NCBI GenBank assembly: GCA_965223835.1
Contig: OZ245023.1
Span: forward strand, 434,001-498,000
Source: CAVYXZ01 sp965223835
GTDB taxonomy: Bacteria > Chloroflexota > Anaerolineae > Aggregatilineales > Phototrophicaceae
DNA: 64,000 bases
Direction of reading: 5' to 3'
The translations under genes were made by a program, and so were the position numbers. Each line of letters opens with the position of its first letter. Position 1 is the first letter of the stretch. Below the pieces are notes generated by a model that saw nothing but the letters and a program-made list of their open reading frames with translations, was not told the DNA's origin and did not search any database. This document shows positions 25,122-35,116 of this stretch, piece after piece.

Positions 25122-27203
25122 CTATTCCGGTAAAACCCACTGAAGGCGATAGGCATCTGATTGGGAACATGAGATGTCCGGCTCACGCAACGGCGAGTCC
25201 AGGAAAGCGGCGGCGATGTCACCAGCACAATTGAACTGATCGTGTCCGATCGCGATGTGCCCCATATTACGCCATTCGACAAAGTACGAATTCGGGAGTG
25301 CTTCGTGAACAGTGACACCCCAGGAGAATGGTGTGGCGATGTCCAGACCTTCCTGGAAAATCAGGGTCGGGATGTCGGCAGTGACCAGTTCGGTTACACT
25401 TTCATCCAATGGTGTCGGGAAGTACTCGCACGGCGTAAAGAATGACATATTAGATTCCAACGGCCAAATCAAGATTTGTGGAAATGGCGACGCTGCAAGA
25501 TATGCTGCTGAATCTTCCATGCTTGCGAATCCAGTATCTTCGGCACAGTTGACTGCAAATTGTGTTGCGGACGAAGATGATCTAGCTTCTGGCACAGTCC
25601 CCATCGCATTGGCAATATCCTGTAACCCCCACAGCGTCATGCGAACGTCATTCTGTGACATGTTGGCGACAATCCCGTTAGCCAGATCTGCCGCAGCGGC
25701 GGTCAAGTTTTCATCCGCAAAGTCGATCAAGACCTGAGATTCTGCACCGGCGGTAGCCATCAGCGCGAGATCGAGCAGGTCAGAAACAATCGCCGCCTGG
25801 TCATCGCCAGCCAGTAACCGTTGCTCAAAATCTCCCAACACAGTCGAAATCCAGTAGGAATCAAGATTACCTTCCCCTTGAGCAGCACCTTGCTGGGCGA
25901 TGGTGAGCAAGGCCGTCAGTGGTTGTTGGAACAGGAATTGTTCGGTTACAAACTGCCCTGGATTTGGGTCACTGTTCGATACTAGCTCGTTTGCTGAGGG
26001 CGCATCTTCTGGGGGGTCAGTGCCAATCGTGGCGCGCATGTAATCAATGTCACCTGCTTCGAGCGCATGGATGATACGCGGTATGTAATTTGCAAACGCA
26101 CCCCCTAAGTAGGTGCCATTAATTTTTGCCATCCCAACAAAGAAATCTGGCGTGAATTCTGTCAAGATGGGTTCAATTTGAGGGGCACCTTTGGCGAGGA
26201 ACTTTGGATCAACCAAAATCGGCGGATCAACGGGCAATGGGGTTGCTTCGAGTTCAGCCAATAACGTGGCAAACCGTTCATATAAATTGGGATAGGCTTC
26301 GGCACATGCTGGATATTCTTCGCATTGTTTGAAGATTTGTTCATAGTGCTCAAAATAGCTGGCAAATGTAAACGCGATGTTGGAGATACTTGGCGCAACC
26401 ACACCGTCCAAAACTACACTACGAATATTATCGGCGGTTTCGCGCATCGCAAATTGTGCTAAGCGTGTTCCATAACTGGTGCCATACAAATTATATTCTT
26501 CAAAGCCCAATGCCCGCACGATTGACTGTATATCGCGGGCGCTCGCAACACTATTGTATTGTGCCAGATCAACAACGCCGCTCTCATTATAGGCTAAAGC
26601 ACAGATTGATTTCAATACACCCTGCGTCGCAATATCGTCAGCAAAGATGGCTTCGACTCCTGCGACCGTATCCGGGTCATCGGTGGTTTCTTCCAGGATG
26701 CCAAACGCCGAGACAAAGGGCGCACAGATCAGATAATTCGAGTATCCTGTGCCACGCTGATCGTAGGCGATAACATCGCGTCGCTCACGCACTTCATTTA
26801 GATTCGACAATTGACCAGGAATGCCTGACATTTCGTGACTCGCCGATTGACCGGGACCACCTGACAGATAGATGACCGGATCTGGTGCAGGGGATTGTGA
26901 AGAACTAAACAAGCGTAAATAGAACAGTTCCAGCTTGCGACCGTCGGGTTCGTCATAGTTCTCCGGTACGACGACGATACCACACGCATAGGTCTCGCCT
27001 TCGATCTCGACTCCAGCTTCCAAATTAGGCCACTGCTGAAGCTGTGCAGGGGGTGGGTTGAATGCCATCCCGCTCACAATTTCCGGCGGACACCCGATGG
27101 TCTCATTCGAATAGAGTTCGCCGATAGTAATGTCCTGGGCCTGTGCAGGTAGCAAGACGAGCATCAGGACTGCAACAAACGCTAAAATAATGCTTCGATT
27201 CAC
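25122..27203 (-). CDS. Secreted alpha/beta hydrolase, tripeptidyl/prolyl aminopeptidase-like (S33, TAP-like)
   Basis: 693 residues, long for the family. Signal peptide (IILAFVAVLMLVLLPAQAQD). The alpha/beta hydrolase fold shows an oxyanion block YLSGGPGQSASHE, the strand DVIAYDQRGTGYS and the nucleophile elbow GTSYGTRLA with Ser243. A C-terminal TAP-like lid and cap carries the acid and His, the latter in RNMGHIAIGHD near the end. Family members cleave N-terminal residues or peptides. An insertion of more than 200 residues between the nucleophile and the C-terminal domain forms a large cap. Base composition is visibly more AT-rich than most neighbours. It stands alone with its own terminator. 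Confidence 0.85.
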   Translation of the reverse strand: MNRSIILAFVAVLMLVLLPAQAQDITIGELYSNETIGCPPEIVSGMAFNPPPAQLQQWPNLEAGVEIEGETYACGIVVVPENYDEPDGRKLELFYLRLFSSSQSPAPDPVIYLSGGPGQSASHEMSGIPGQLSNLNEVRERRDVIAYDQRGTGYSNYLICAPFVSAFGILEETTDDPDTVAGVEAIFADDIATQGVLKSICALAYNESGVVDLAQYNSVASARDIQSIVRALGFEEYNLYGTSYGTRLAQFAMRETADNIRSVVLDGVVAPSISNIAFTFASYFEHYEQIFKQCEEYPACAEAYPNLYERFATLLAELEATPLPVDPPILVDPKFLAKGAPQIEPILTEFTPDFFVGMAKINGTYLGGAFANYIPRIIHALEAGDIDYMRATIGTDPPEDAPSANELVSNSDPNPGQFVTEQFLFQQPLTALLTIAQQGAAQGEGNLDSYWISTVLGDFEQRLLAGDDQAAIVSDLLDLALMATAGAESQVLIDFADENLTAAAADLANGIVANMSQNDVRMTLWGLQDIANAMGTVPEARSSSSATQFAVNCAEDTGFASMEDSAAYLAASPFPQILIWPLESNMSFFTPCEYFPTPLDESVTELVTADIPTLIFQEGLDIATPFSWGVTVHEALPNSYFVEWRNMGHIAIGHDQFNCAGDIAAAFLDSPLREPDISCSQSDAYRLQWVLPE

Positions 27204-27367
27204 AATAGTCTCCTAAGTTTTATGGAATAGGCCATCAATATTTTGGTCGCTAAATATTATACTTCAGATCAGTTTTCTAATCTCGAATTAATGTCAATAA
27301 CCAATCAGATTTCTAGCGTACCGGCTCGGTTGCTCATGACCCATTGCCAACGCAAATTCCATCAAGC

Positions 27368-27958
27368 CTATGCCGCTTTCAACCAAACCACTAATTCGGC
27401 GTACAGTGAATGCAATTGATCCGAAGTCGATACACTTGCTGACGAGGTGTCCACTTCAACCACATCGGGTTCACCAGATGGTGCCTCAAAATAGTGGATG
27501 ATGCGCTGGAAATGCGCGTCGGTGATGACGAACTTGCCCTGCTGATAGGTGGCTTCGGGGTTGGCTAACCGGTCGTTAAGGCGTTGTTTGATGACGTCAG
27601 GCCAGGCGCACACGTGGACAAAGCGCACTTCCGCTTGATTTGCCTTCCCAAATTCACGCAGCGCCTGCCGATTCTTGCGCAGCATGTGGATACCATCGAA
27701 GATGACGCTGTAATTCTGGCTGAACAAGGCCCCAGCCACTGAACACATCGCCGCCAATGTTTCGGGGCCGCTGGCAAATCCATATCGCAAGCGGATCAGG
27801 TCGGTTGTCAGGCACACGAGGGGCAAGCGCTCACCGATGGTCGCTGCCACCGCCGTCTTACCTGCACCGGGAAATCCAAATGTGGCAATCAAACACGGTT
27901 GCCGCCATGTTGTATCCGGCAATTTCAGGTCCGTGAGAATTTGTTCGACTGGCGCCAT
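27368..27958 (-). CDS. P-loop NTPase, AAA_33-type kinase
   Basis: About 196 residues. Walker A is GFPGAGKT (around residue 28-35), after the strand CLIATF; the rest has the layout of AAA_33 or gluconokinase-like small-molecule kinases: LTTDLIRLRYG following the P-loop, FDGIHMLRKNRQALREFG, and VHVCAWPDVIKQRLNDR as lid. The phosphate acceptor is unknown. The ATG at 27958 has AGGAAAAG upstream and is preferred over 27991, which lacks a ribosome site. It is transcribed away from the sulfatase gene on the other side of a 160-base divergent region. Confidence 0.8.
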   Translation of the reverse strand: MAPVEQILTDLKLPDTTWRQPCLIATFGFPGAGKTAVAATIGERLPLVCLTTDLIRLRYGFASGPETLAAMCSVAGALFSQNYSVIFDGIHMLRKNRQALREFGKANQAEVRFVHVCAWPDVIKQRLNDRLANPEATYQQGKFVITDAHFQRIIHYFEAPSGEPDVVEVDTSSASVSTSDQLHSLYAELVVWLKAA

Positions 27959-28119
27959 TTTTGCTTTTCCTGATCGCAACTGGATAATCATGCTAGCATA
28001 TTGCGGCGGATAGACAGAAGCCTATACCTACACAGGGGCAGTCTAGTGTAGGGAAGCCCTTTTGGGCGTCCGCTGACGCGAACAAATTGAACCATGCCAT
28101 TGGCGGAAGGAGCACAAGC

Positions 28120-29715
28120 ATGTCTGATCTGGAGCAAAATATGTCCCTCAAGCGACCCAACATTATTCTGATTCTGGCGGATGACATGGGCTTTTCCGAT
28201 CTGGGCTGTTATGGCTCGGAGATTCGAACCCCGAATCTCGATGGGCTGGCGGCCAGCGGGCAACGATTCTCACAGATGTACAATTATGCCCGCTGTTGTC
28301 CATCACGGGCTGCGCTGCTCACCGGTCTCTATCCGCATCAAGCCGGTGTCGGCCACATGGTTTACGATGCGGGCTGGCCCGCCTACCAGGGCTATCTCAA
28401 TGACAACTGTGTCACCATCGCTGAAGTGTTGCGGACAGCGGGCTATCGAACGCTCATGAGCGGCAAATGGCACGTCGGCGGGCAATACGATTTGAAAAAA
28501 CCTGAAACCTGGCAACCCGGTTCAAAGGGCTATCCCACCCCCCGGCAGCGGGGCTTCGACCGCTTCTATGGCACGCTGGTCGGCGCGGGCAGTTATTTTC
28601 GTCCTCATGCGCTGGTGGACAATGAGACGCCGGTCGACCTTGAGGACGATGATTACTACTACACCGATGCCATCAGTGACAACGCGGCGGCCATGATTAC
28701 CGAAGCCCACACGGCGGACGCACCCTTCTTCCTGCACGTCACCTACACTGCCCCGCACTGGCCGTTACACGCCCTGCCGGAGGACATCGCCCGTTATGAA
28801 GGCCAATACCGCCGGGGCTGGGACACGTTACGCACCCAGCGTCACGAAGAACTCAATGGTATGGGCATCCTGGATTCGCGCTGGGCGATTTCACCCCGCG
28901 ACAACGACGCTCCCGCCTGGACTGATGCTCAAAACAAGGACTGGGAAGACCTGCGCATGGCGGTGTATGCGGCACAGATCGACCGCATGGACCAGGGGAT
29001 TGGCAAGATCATCAACACGCTGCGTGAGTTGAATATTGAGGACAATACGCTGGTCATGTTCCTGGCAGATAATGGCGGTTGCGCTGAGTTGTTGCGCGAG
29101 GACGGCGGCGTCGAACGCTATAACACGATGCCCGCACCCGGCGGCAAGCCCTTGCAGGTGGGCAATCGAGTCGACCTGCGTCCGGGCGAGGCCGACACGT
29201 TTATGAGCTATGATTTGCCCTGGGCTAATGCCTCCAATGCACCGTTCCGGCTGTACAAACATTGGGTGCATGAGGGCGGCATCTCAACGCCCTTTATCGC
29301 GTGCTGGCCGGACGCGATTGATGCAGGCAGCATCACCCATACCCCGGCGCACATCATCGACATCATGGCAACCTGCCTCGAGATCAGCGGGGCGGCTTAT
29401 CCGGCGGAATACAACGACAAGCCGATTACGTCACTGGCCGGCGAGAGTCTGCTCCCAGTTTTTTACGGTCAACCCTGGCAGCGGGAACGTCCGCTGTTCT
29501 GGGAGCATGAGGGCAACCGGGCGGTTCGGGCGAACGAGTGGAAGCTGGTGCGCAAATATCCCGGCACCTGGGAACTCTATAACATCGTCGAGGACCGCAC
29601 CGAACTCAACAATCTGTATGACCGCAATCGACCGGTCGCGGACCAGCTGTCCCAACATTATGCCGAATGGGCGACCCGTTGTGGTGTACTCGATTGGCCG
29701 TTGCCCCCGGCTTGA
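28120..29715 (+). CDS. Type I sulfatase (arylsulfatase family), cytoplasmic
   Basis: 531 residues. N-terminal metal-site block NIILILADDMGFSDLGCYG; formylglycine motif C-x-P-S-R in ARCCPSRAALLTG, where the first Cys is the residue converted to formylglycine; further conserved blocks GKWHVGG, APHWPLHA and VMFLADNGG. The enzyme should hydrolyse a sulfate ester, probably from a carbohydrate. No signal peptide precedes the first strand, so the enzyme is expected in the cytoplasm, where the formylglycine-generating enzyme acts. The ATG has GGAAGGAGC eight bases upstream. It lies divergently from the P-loop kinase and converges with the spermidine synthase-like gene. Confidence 0.9.
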   Translation: MSDLEQNMSLKRPNIILILADDMGFSDLGCYGSEIRTPNLDGLAASGQRFSQMYNYARCCPSRAALLTGLYPHQAGVGHMVYDAGWPAYQGYLNDNCVTIAEVLRTAGYRTLMSGKWHVGGQYDLKKPETWQPGSKGYPTPRQRGFDRFYGTLVGAGSYFRPHALVDNETPVDLEDDDYYYTDAISDNAAAMITEAHTADAPFFLHVTYTAPHWPLHALPEDIARYEGQYRRGWDTLRTQRHEELNGMGILDSRWAISPRDNDAPAWTDAQNKDWEDLRMAVYAAQIDRMDQGIGKIINTLRELNIEDNTLVMFLADNGGCAELLREDGGVERYNTMPAPGGKPLQVGNRVDLRPGEADTFMSYDLPWANASNAPFRLYKHWVHEGGISTPFIACWPDAIDAGSITHTPAHIIDIMATCLEISGAAYPAEYNDKPITSLAGESLLPVFYGQPWQRERPLFWEHEGNRAVRANEWKLVRKYPGTWELYNIVEDRTELNNLYDRNRPVADQLSQHYAEWATRCGVLDWPLPPA

Positions 29716-29726
29716 GTCGGGAAAAT

Positions 29727-31184
29727 TTAATACCGGAAGTAGAAGAAATCCCGGGCCTGACTGAGGAACCACTCCATTGGATTGCGATCATCCGTCAGGA
29801 TGAAGCCGCCATCGGGCAGGTCCTCATGCGCCACATCTGTCAGCGGCGACGGTGAGCCAATCAGGATGATGTTGGTCGATGTATCGCCGGTCGTGACTGA
29901 GGCTCCGGCATCAGTAAAGGCGGCGTTTAACGTCGCGGCCATCGCCCAAAACGAACCCGAACGAGGGCCTGCGGGCGTGCCGATAAAATTGTAGAGCATC
30001 CGGCCTTCAGGTCGCAGCACGCGTTGTACATCCGCGAAGAATTCTAGCGTTGTCAGTTGTGGTGGCACATTGCCCGCCCCGTCGAAGGCATCAACCAGCA
30101 CCAGATCAACGCTCGCATCGGCCAATCGTTGCAGATAGATGCGCCCATCTTCGATCACCGTCTCACCAGCAATCGGGCCAAAGAACTCGTCAGAAAGTTC
30201 AATCACAAACGGGTCAATTTCGACTTCAGTAACCATCGCGCCCCATCGTTCCAGCCAGTGCGCCAGCGCATGTCCAGCCCCGCCGATAATCACGGCGTCT
30301 TTGCCATCAACGTCACCGATGCGTTCCAGCAGCATATCAGCATAGCTGAACAGTGGATCGCCAGTGATCTTATCCACCCGTGAGTGAAAGGTCGGGCCGA
30401 GGAACATCTGAATAAAGTTTTCGCCGAGGTCTTCATAAACGCGCATGGTCTGATAATAGCCCTCACGCTGCGCCAACAGGATCTGGTCGGCGTTTTGCTG
30501 CCAGTGGTAATCAGGCTGTGGAATTAACACCACCAGCGCCATTGCCGCGCCAACCCGCCAGCGACCCGGCAGCAGCCAGAAATAGCCCGCAAAGGCGATC
30601 AAACCGGCGGCGAAAATTTGTAACGACGTGGTCAGGCCAATCCAGGGGATGAAGAGGAAGGCCGCTGCCAGTGCCCCTAACACACTGCCGATGGTGCTCA
30701 ACCCAAACACATTCCCGACAATGCGACTGATGCCCTCCGGGGAACGTCCAACCGACAGCAAGGCAATCGCCAGCGGCGAGATCATACCGAACAGAATCGA
30801 CGGTATCAGAAACGCCGCCATTACCGTCAAAATGATGACGGTCAAATCAACCCGGATGCCAAAAGCGGCGATGGTCGCGGGTAAACGCCAGACGATCCAA
30901 CTGACGAGCAAGAGCCATAGCGCATTGACGACCAGCAGCACCGGCAACGCGGCTCTAGCTTGAACCGCCGAGAAGCGTCCGCCAAACGCATAGCCGATTG
31001 CCAGGCCGCCCAGCGTGACGGAAATCATCACCGCCCAGATAATGGTCGTACTGCCGAATAATGAGGCGAACAGGCGCGGGCCAATGATCTCCGCCGCAAG
31101 GTTGGCAAAGCCGCTGAAAAAAACGAGCAGCAATAATAAGCGAGAATCACGTTGGGATAATCCGGTTGTGGGGTCGGGTTGCAT
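29727..31184 (-). CDS. Fused MFS-like/spermidine synthase-like membrane protein
   Basis: About 485 residues. The first half (about 10-235) has seven or more membrane helices of the type found in 'fused MFS/spermidine synthase' proteins; the second half (about 260-485) is a Rossmann methyltransferase-like spermidine synthase domain with VIIGGAGHALAHWLERWG, the acidic VEIDPFVIEL and DASVDLVLVDAFDGAG. True polyamine synthesis is not proven for this architecture. The start at 31184 is nine bases after the stop of the epimerase gene on the same strand, indicating co-transcription. A TTG start at 31214 would overlap the epimerase and is less likely. Confidence 0.8.
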   Translation of the reverse strand: MQPDPTTGLSQRDSRLLLLLVFFSGFANLAAEIIGPRLFASLFGSTTIIWAVMISVTLGGLAIGYAFGGRFSAVQARAALPVLLVVNALWLLLVSWIVWRLPATIAAFGIRVDLTVIILTVMAAFLIPSILFGMISPLAIALLSVGRSPEGISRIVGNVFGLSTIGSVLGALAAAFLFIPWIGLTTSLQIFAAGLIAFAGYFWLLPGRWRVGAAMALVVLIPQPDYHWQQNADQILLAQREGYYQTMRVYEDLGENFIQMFLGPTFHSRVDKITGDPLFSYADMLLERIGDVDGKDAVIIGGAGHALAHWLERWGAMVTEVEIDPFVIELSDEFFGPIAGETVIEDGRIYLQRLADASVDLVLVDAFDGAGNVPPQLTTLEFFADVQRVLRPEGRMLYNFIGTPAGPRSGSFWAMAATLNAAFTDAGASVTTGDTSTNIILIGSPSPLTDVAHEDLPDGGFILTDDRNPMEWFLSQARDFFYFRY

Positions 31185-31192
31185 CAAGGATT

Positions 31193-32047
31193 CTACCGTT
31201 CTGTGCCGTCCCAATTATAACGGGCAGTCCAGCCCAGCAAGCGCTCAGCCTTACTGCAATCGACCGGGCTAACGTCACCCTTGATGTGGTCGGCTACCGG
31301 ATACTCACCGGGGAAAAAGCGGGCCAATAATTCTTCAATCGGCCCCGGCAAGTAAATATTGGGCGCTGTGATATAAAACGCCTCATGACCGGGCGTGTTG
31401 TACTCCAGCGACAGCCGACATGAGGCCGCCACATCGCGGACATCGACATAGGTCCAGAATGCGCCATTTGGCCCGGCTTCTGGTCCCGCGTCCCGCCGTT
31501 GATGAATCCAGTTCACCGCGTTTTCATCAAACACCGCCGTGAAACGCAGGCTGACGATCGACATATCGGGCACGCGCCGCACAAAGCCATCGGCCAGCTC
31601 TTCACCGATCATCTTCGACAGGCCATATGCATCCTGTGAAAGCAGCGGGTGATCCTCATCAATCGGAAATCGCTGCGGGCTAAACTCACGATGCGGGTAG
31701 GCCGTGCCCAAGGCCGACAGACTGCTGGCGATTACGACGTTTTTGATCCCTAGAATCGTCGCGGCTTCGAGGACATTGAAGGTTGAAATGACGTTATTGC
31801 GGAAGACGACATCAGCCGTATGGCGCGTTGGACTCGGAATCGCCGCCAGATGCACCACTGCATCGTGCCCCTGCATCACACCAATGACCTGCCCCAGATC
31901 TTCAAAATCAACGATTTGGGTGCCCCAACTATCACGCGGGAATTTGTCTGCACCGGTCACTTCGTAGCCATGTTCGACCAAATCGGCGGCGGTTACTTTA
32001 CCAATGCGACCCGCGCTGCCCGTCACCAACACTTTATTGATTGCCAT
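31193..32047 (-). CDS. NAD-dependent epimerase/dehydratase (SDR superfamily)
   Basis: 284 residues of the extended SDR family. Dinucleotide motif VLVTGSAGRIGKV at the start (GxxGxxG), HLAAIPSP in the middle, and the active-site pair YGLSK with the upstream Ser cluster (IASSLSALG). It acts on a nucleotide-linked or free sugar, as in UDP-glucose 4-epimerase relatives. AAGGAAC lies before the ATG. It forms a two-gene unit with the spermidine synthase-like gene downstream. Confidence 0.88.
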   Translation of the reverse strand: MAINKVLVTGSAGRIGKVTAADLVEHGYEVTGADKFPRDSWGTQIVDFEDLGQVIGVMQGHDAVVHLAAIPSPTRHTADVVFRNNVISTFNVLEAATILGIKNVVIASSLSALGTAYPHREFSPQRFPIDEDHPLLSQDAYGLSKMIGEELADGFVRRVPDMSIVSLRFTAVFDENAVNWIHQRRDAGPEAGPNGAFWTYVDVRDVAASCRLSLEYNTPGHEAFYITAPNIYLPGPIEELLARFFPGEYPVADHIKGDVSPVDCSKAERLLGWTARYNWDGTER

Positions 32048-32200
32048 GTTTGTGTTCCTTTTTTACCCCATTAGGTTCCAAAATCGGGGTAAGTATACGC
32101 AAAGTACAGAGCGCATTCCAGTCGAACCCCATCGGACCCTGGATAATCGACTATACTGACGGCGGAAAACGGAACCTATAGTGTGACCAAAGGGGAAACC

Positions 32201-32824
32201 ATGACAGGTGAAAATCACTTCTCAGAAGTCATCACAACCGAAGCACAATTACGGGAAATCATTGGCTATCCAGCCCAGCACGTCATTGGAACAATGGTTT
32301 CTGAACTCGACGATCTGTGCCATGACTATATTTCCCAATCACCATTTGTGTTGATTGCATCGGCGGATGCGCAGGGTAATATTGATGTGTCGCCAAAAGG
32401 TGATCCGCCGGGATTTGTACAGGCGTTGGATGACAAAACATTGCTCATCCCTGATCGTCCGGGCAATCGCCGGGCGGATACGTTTACGAACATCCTCCAG
32501 AATCCGCACGTTGGCCTCCTATTTATGATACCCGGCAATCGTGAGACGTTACGGATATGTGGGCAAGCGCAGATTATACGCGACACCAACCTGCGCCAAC
32601 GCATGACGATGCACGGCAAAGTGCCTGAACTGGTCATCGCTGTGCAGGTAGATCAGGCCTTTTTCCACTGTCCCAGGTGTATCATCCGGGCTGATCTCTG
32701 GGAGGCCGCCTCCGATACCAGGTCCTATCGGGCGCGGGCGGTGGTGCAGTATGGCGGGGTCACTGCACCGGTAGATCAAGTCGAACAAATGCTAGATGAT
32801 GATGCGCAGGCCGGATTGTATTAG
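32201..32824 (+). CDS. Pyridoxamine 5'-phosphate oxidase-family flavoprotein (MSMEG_1061-like)
   Basis: 207 residues from the ATG at 32201, with AGGGG five to nine bases upstream; the GTG at 32183 is less likely. FMN-binding split-barrel pattern: FVLIASADAQGNIDVSPKGDPPGFV and LLIPDRPGNRRADTFTNILQNPHVGLLFMIPG are characteristic of the MSMEG_1061 branch, followed by HCPRCIIRADLW. FMN- or F420-dependent redox activity is possible; the substrate is unknown. Confidence 0.87.
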   Translation: MTGENHFSEVITTEAQLREIIGYPAQHVIGTMVSELDDLCHDYISQSPFVLIASADAQGNIDVSPKGDPPGFVQALDDKTLLIPDRPGNRRADTFTNILQNPHVGLLFMIPGNRETLRICGQAQIIRDTNLRQRMTMHGKVPELVIAVQVDQAFFHCPRCIIRADLWEAASDTRSYRARAVVQYGGVTAPVDQVEQMLDDDAQAGLY

Positions 32825-32927
32825 AAGCTAGAGTCGACAATCAGGCGAAATTTCGGCAACAAGGTCCACCTGTGTTGGTGCTCCGCGTCCTGTGTTTGGG
32901 TTATTGATACGGATAGAGAAATACTCA

Positions 32928-34109
32928 TTAGCTCAACAGATGGTTTTCGGTCACGAAAGTAAAAATATCATGGGCAATTACCTGGTTGCCAAGCGCATTG
33001 AAATGACCGTCAACCAGGTTAATTGAATTTGCCGCGGCCATTTGCTTTAACGAATCAAGGGTATCCAGCACGAGCACGCCCTGTTCATCAGCCCATTGCT
33101 TAAGGGTGGTCTGAGGCCGCTGCGGGTCCTTGTGAAATTCAGCCCCGGCGGGTGTATCACCATAAAGCAGATCGGTGACGCGGGCATAACTTTCGATGGT
33201 CTGGGGTCGTCCCGGCAATATGACGAGCAAGAATGGTACACCATCTTTTTGGGTATCGCTATGCAGGCTGTCGAGTATTGTGTGCGTCAGTTCCCAGCCC
33301 ACTGGTGCAAAATCAGGGGAGTACCAGGCCTCAAGGGTCGGCGGTAGGGAACCGGCGTCGTACTGCCAGCCCCGATCGGTCAGGAAACGAACCATGTCTG
33401 GATTGCCCAACACGAGATTCTTGAGCCGTTGGCGCAGGAAAACATAGGTATGCAAACCTTCCAGTGTGAAGTTATTTACCGGACCGGATACGGTCGATAT
33501 GCTATTCGCAGCCGCGCTTTCCAGCCGGACCAGTTCACCCTGTTCGACCGCATAACAGGGCCTGAATGGCTCGTCATTGGCAATGCACAAATTGTCGCGA
33601 ATATCATTTGTGACCAGAAAATTGAGGACCACCAGGTCCGGTTCCAGCTCCTGAGCATGGCGCTTATAGAGCAACCACTCCTGCGCTGTGCTATAGCCGG
33701 GCACGCCGGCATTAATCACTTCATAGGTGGTGGAAGCGGGCAAGTTCTTATTCAAGGCGGATTGAAGCAAGGCCGGTACGGTATCGGTGGCAGTGACCCC
33801 GGTCCCGAAAGTGGTCGAGTCACCCAACATGAGTATGCGATAGACGTTGGCCGGTTTGGGAATCTCGATGGCGGGACTGCGGAAACCCTGAGCGCTGATC
33901 GCAACTTCGGTGACTGATTCGTGTGCCACGCCAACACAAACACCGTGATAGCCGGGAATGAGACGCACACCAATCTCAGGGTCTTCCACGCCAAACTGAC
34001 ACCCGCCATACTGGGGATAGAACAACCTCAGCCCGATTTCAATCAGGATCAGCGTAAGCAGTAGACTGATCCCACTGACTGTCAGACTTTGCAACCATTT
34101 TTTAATCAT
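32928..34109 (-). CDS. Membrane-anchored SGNH/GDSL hydrolase
   Basis: 393 residues. An N-terminal membrane helix (GISLLLTLILIEIGLRLFY) anchors the protein outside. The SGNH core shows block I GDSTTFG with the catalytic Ser, block II Gly in INAGVPGYSTAQE, block III Asn in NFLVTNDIRDN, and block V DGHFNALGN with Asp and His. Typical roles are removal of acetyl or acyl groups from glycans or lipids at the surface. Codon use resembles the neighbours. It stands alone, divergent from the RraA-like gene. Confidence 0.87.
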   Translation of the reverse strand: MIKKWLQSLTVSGISLLLTLILIEIGLRLFYPQYGGCQFGVEDPEIGVRLIPGYHGVCVGVAHESVTEVAISAQGFRSPAIEIPKPANVYRILMLGDSTTFGTGVTATDTVPALLQSALNKNLPASTTYEVINAGVPGYSTAQEWLLYKRHAQELEPDLVVLNFLVTNDIRDNLCIANDEPFRPCYAVEQGELVRLESAAANSISTVSGPVNNFTLEGLHTYVFLRQRLKNLVLGNPDMVRFLTDRGWQYDAGSLPPTLEAWYSPDFAPVGWELTHTILDSLHSDTQKDGVPFLLVILPGRPQTIESYARVTDLLYGDTPAGAEFHKDPQRPQTTLKQWADEQGVLVLDTLDSLKQMAAANSINLVDGHFNALGNQVIAHDIFTFVTENHLLS

Positions 34110-34277
34110 CTTTTATAAGTAAAACATCTTATATTTTCATATCCTTCAATTATATCAGTTATGATCTGAATGGCAACATATTTGGCTCAAACCATTCAAG
34201 GTTGCAGGGGTTCGCCCATCATCCACCAATGGGGTATGATCGAAGCGTTCGTTTAGCTTGCCCACGAAGGAGTCACC

Positions 34278-35012
34278 ATGTCTGAAATCACCCCGGCGGT
34301 ACTGGATAAACTGCGGACCTTTGACACCCCCACCATCTGTAATATCATCGAACTTTTCGAGGTTCGCCCGCGCAATGTGGGCTTTATGAATAAAACGATT
34401 AAAGCCGCATTCCCGGAGATGCCGCCCATGGTGGGGTTTGCCTCCACGATCACCTGCCGCACAGCGTTTGACCCCCAGATGGGTGGCAATGCCTATTCCA
34501 GTACGGACGATCAGGTCGAGCGCTTTGGTGAACTTTCCGGCCCGGCGGTCGTCGTTTTTCAGGATCTGGATAATCCGCCACTGGCCGCCACCTTTGGCGA
34601 GATTATGTGTACATCCTACCAGACGTTTGGCGCGGTCGGCCTCGTGACCAATGGCCCGGCCCGCGATCTGGACCAGGTTCGCGCCATTGATTTCCCGGTG
34701 TTTACCGATGGTGCTGCGTGTTCACATGGCTATATCCGCCTCTTTGATGTACATATCCCGGTACAGGTCGGCGGCATCGCCATTTATCCCGACGATCTGC
34801 TACACGGCGACCTCAACGGCGTGACCACTATTCCTAAAGACATTGCCGCCGAAGCAGCCGATATTGGGGATGAATTTGTCGCGACTGAAACGGTGGTACT
34901 GGAGGCCCTACGGACACCTAATGTATCGGTCGCGCAGGTGCGGGCAGCACGGGCCGAATCACACCAACTCGCCAGTGCGTTACGGCAGCGAGTGAGCCGC
35001 AAACCAGCCTAA
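34278..35012 (+). CDS. RraA-like protein (4-hydroxy-4-methyl-2-oxoglutarate aldolase family)
   Basis: 244 residues. The family core is visible: LRTFDTPTICNIIELF at the start, GPAVVVFQDLDNPPLAATFGEIMCTSYQTFGAVGLVTNGPARDLDQV with the conserved G-E and the R-D pair that bind substrate carboxylate and metal, then GGIAIYPDDLLHGDLNGVTTIP with the conserved DDxxxGD-type block. Members are either divalent-metal aldolases for 2-oxo acids or regulators of RNase E; without RNase E context the aldolase role is more likely. CCACGAAGGAG precedes the ATG. A C-terminal helix of 40 residues is extra. Confidence 0.88.
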   Translation: MSEITPAVLDKLRTFDTPTICNIIELFEVRPRNVGFMNKTIKAAFPEMPPMVGFASTITCRTAFDPQMGGNAYSSTDDQVERFGELSGPAVVVFQDLDNPPLAATFGEIMCTSYQTFGAVGLVTNGPARDLDQVRAIDFPVFTDGAACSHGYIRLFDVHIPVQVGGIAIYPDDLLHGDLNGVTTIPKDIAAEAADIGDEFVATETVVLEALRTPNVSVAQVRAARAESHQLASALRQRVSRKPA

Positions 35013-35116
35013 AACCACCCTTTCAGGGGAAGACGACCACCCGGTTGCAGCGCTATCCTGAAGTCATGATGAATCATACGCAGTCAAGCGACTGTACGAG
35101 TTGAAGGATAGCCATC

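Noticed and set aside
27990..27999. Palindrome ATGCTAGCAT as an operator between the P-loop kinase and sulfatase
   Set aside because: Ten bases of AT/GC palindrome are expected by chance in this length, and no regulator gene is adjacent.
28210..28240. tRNA-like segment (GATTCGAACCCC) within the sulfatase
   Set aside because: It is inside a well-supported coding frame and the remaining tRNA arms and acceptor are missing.
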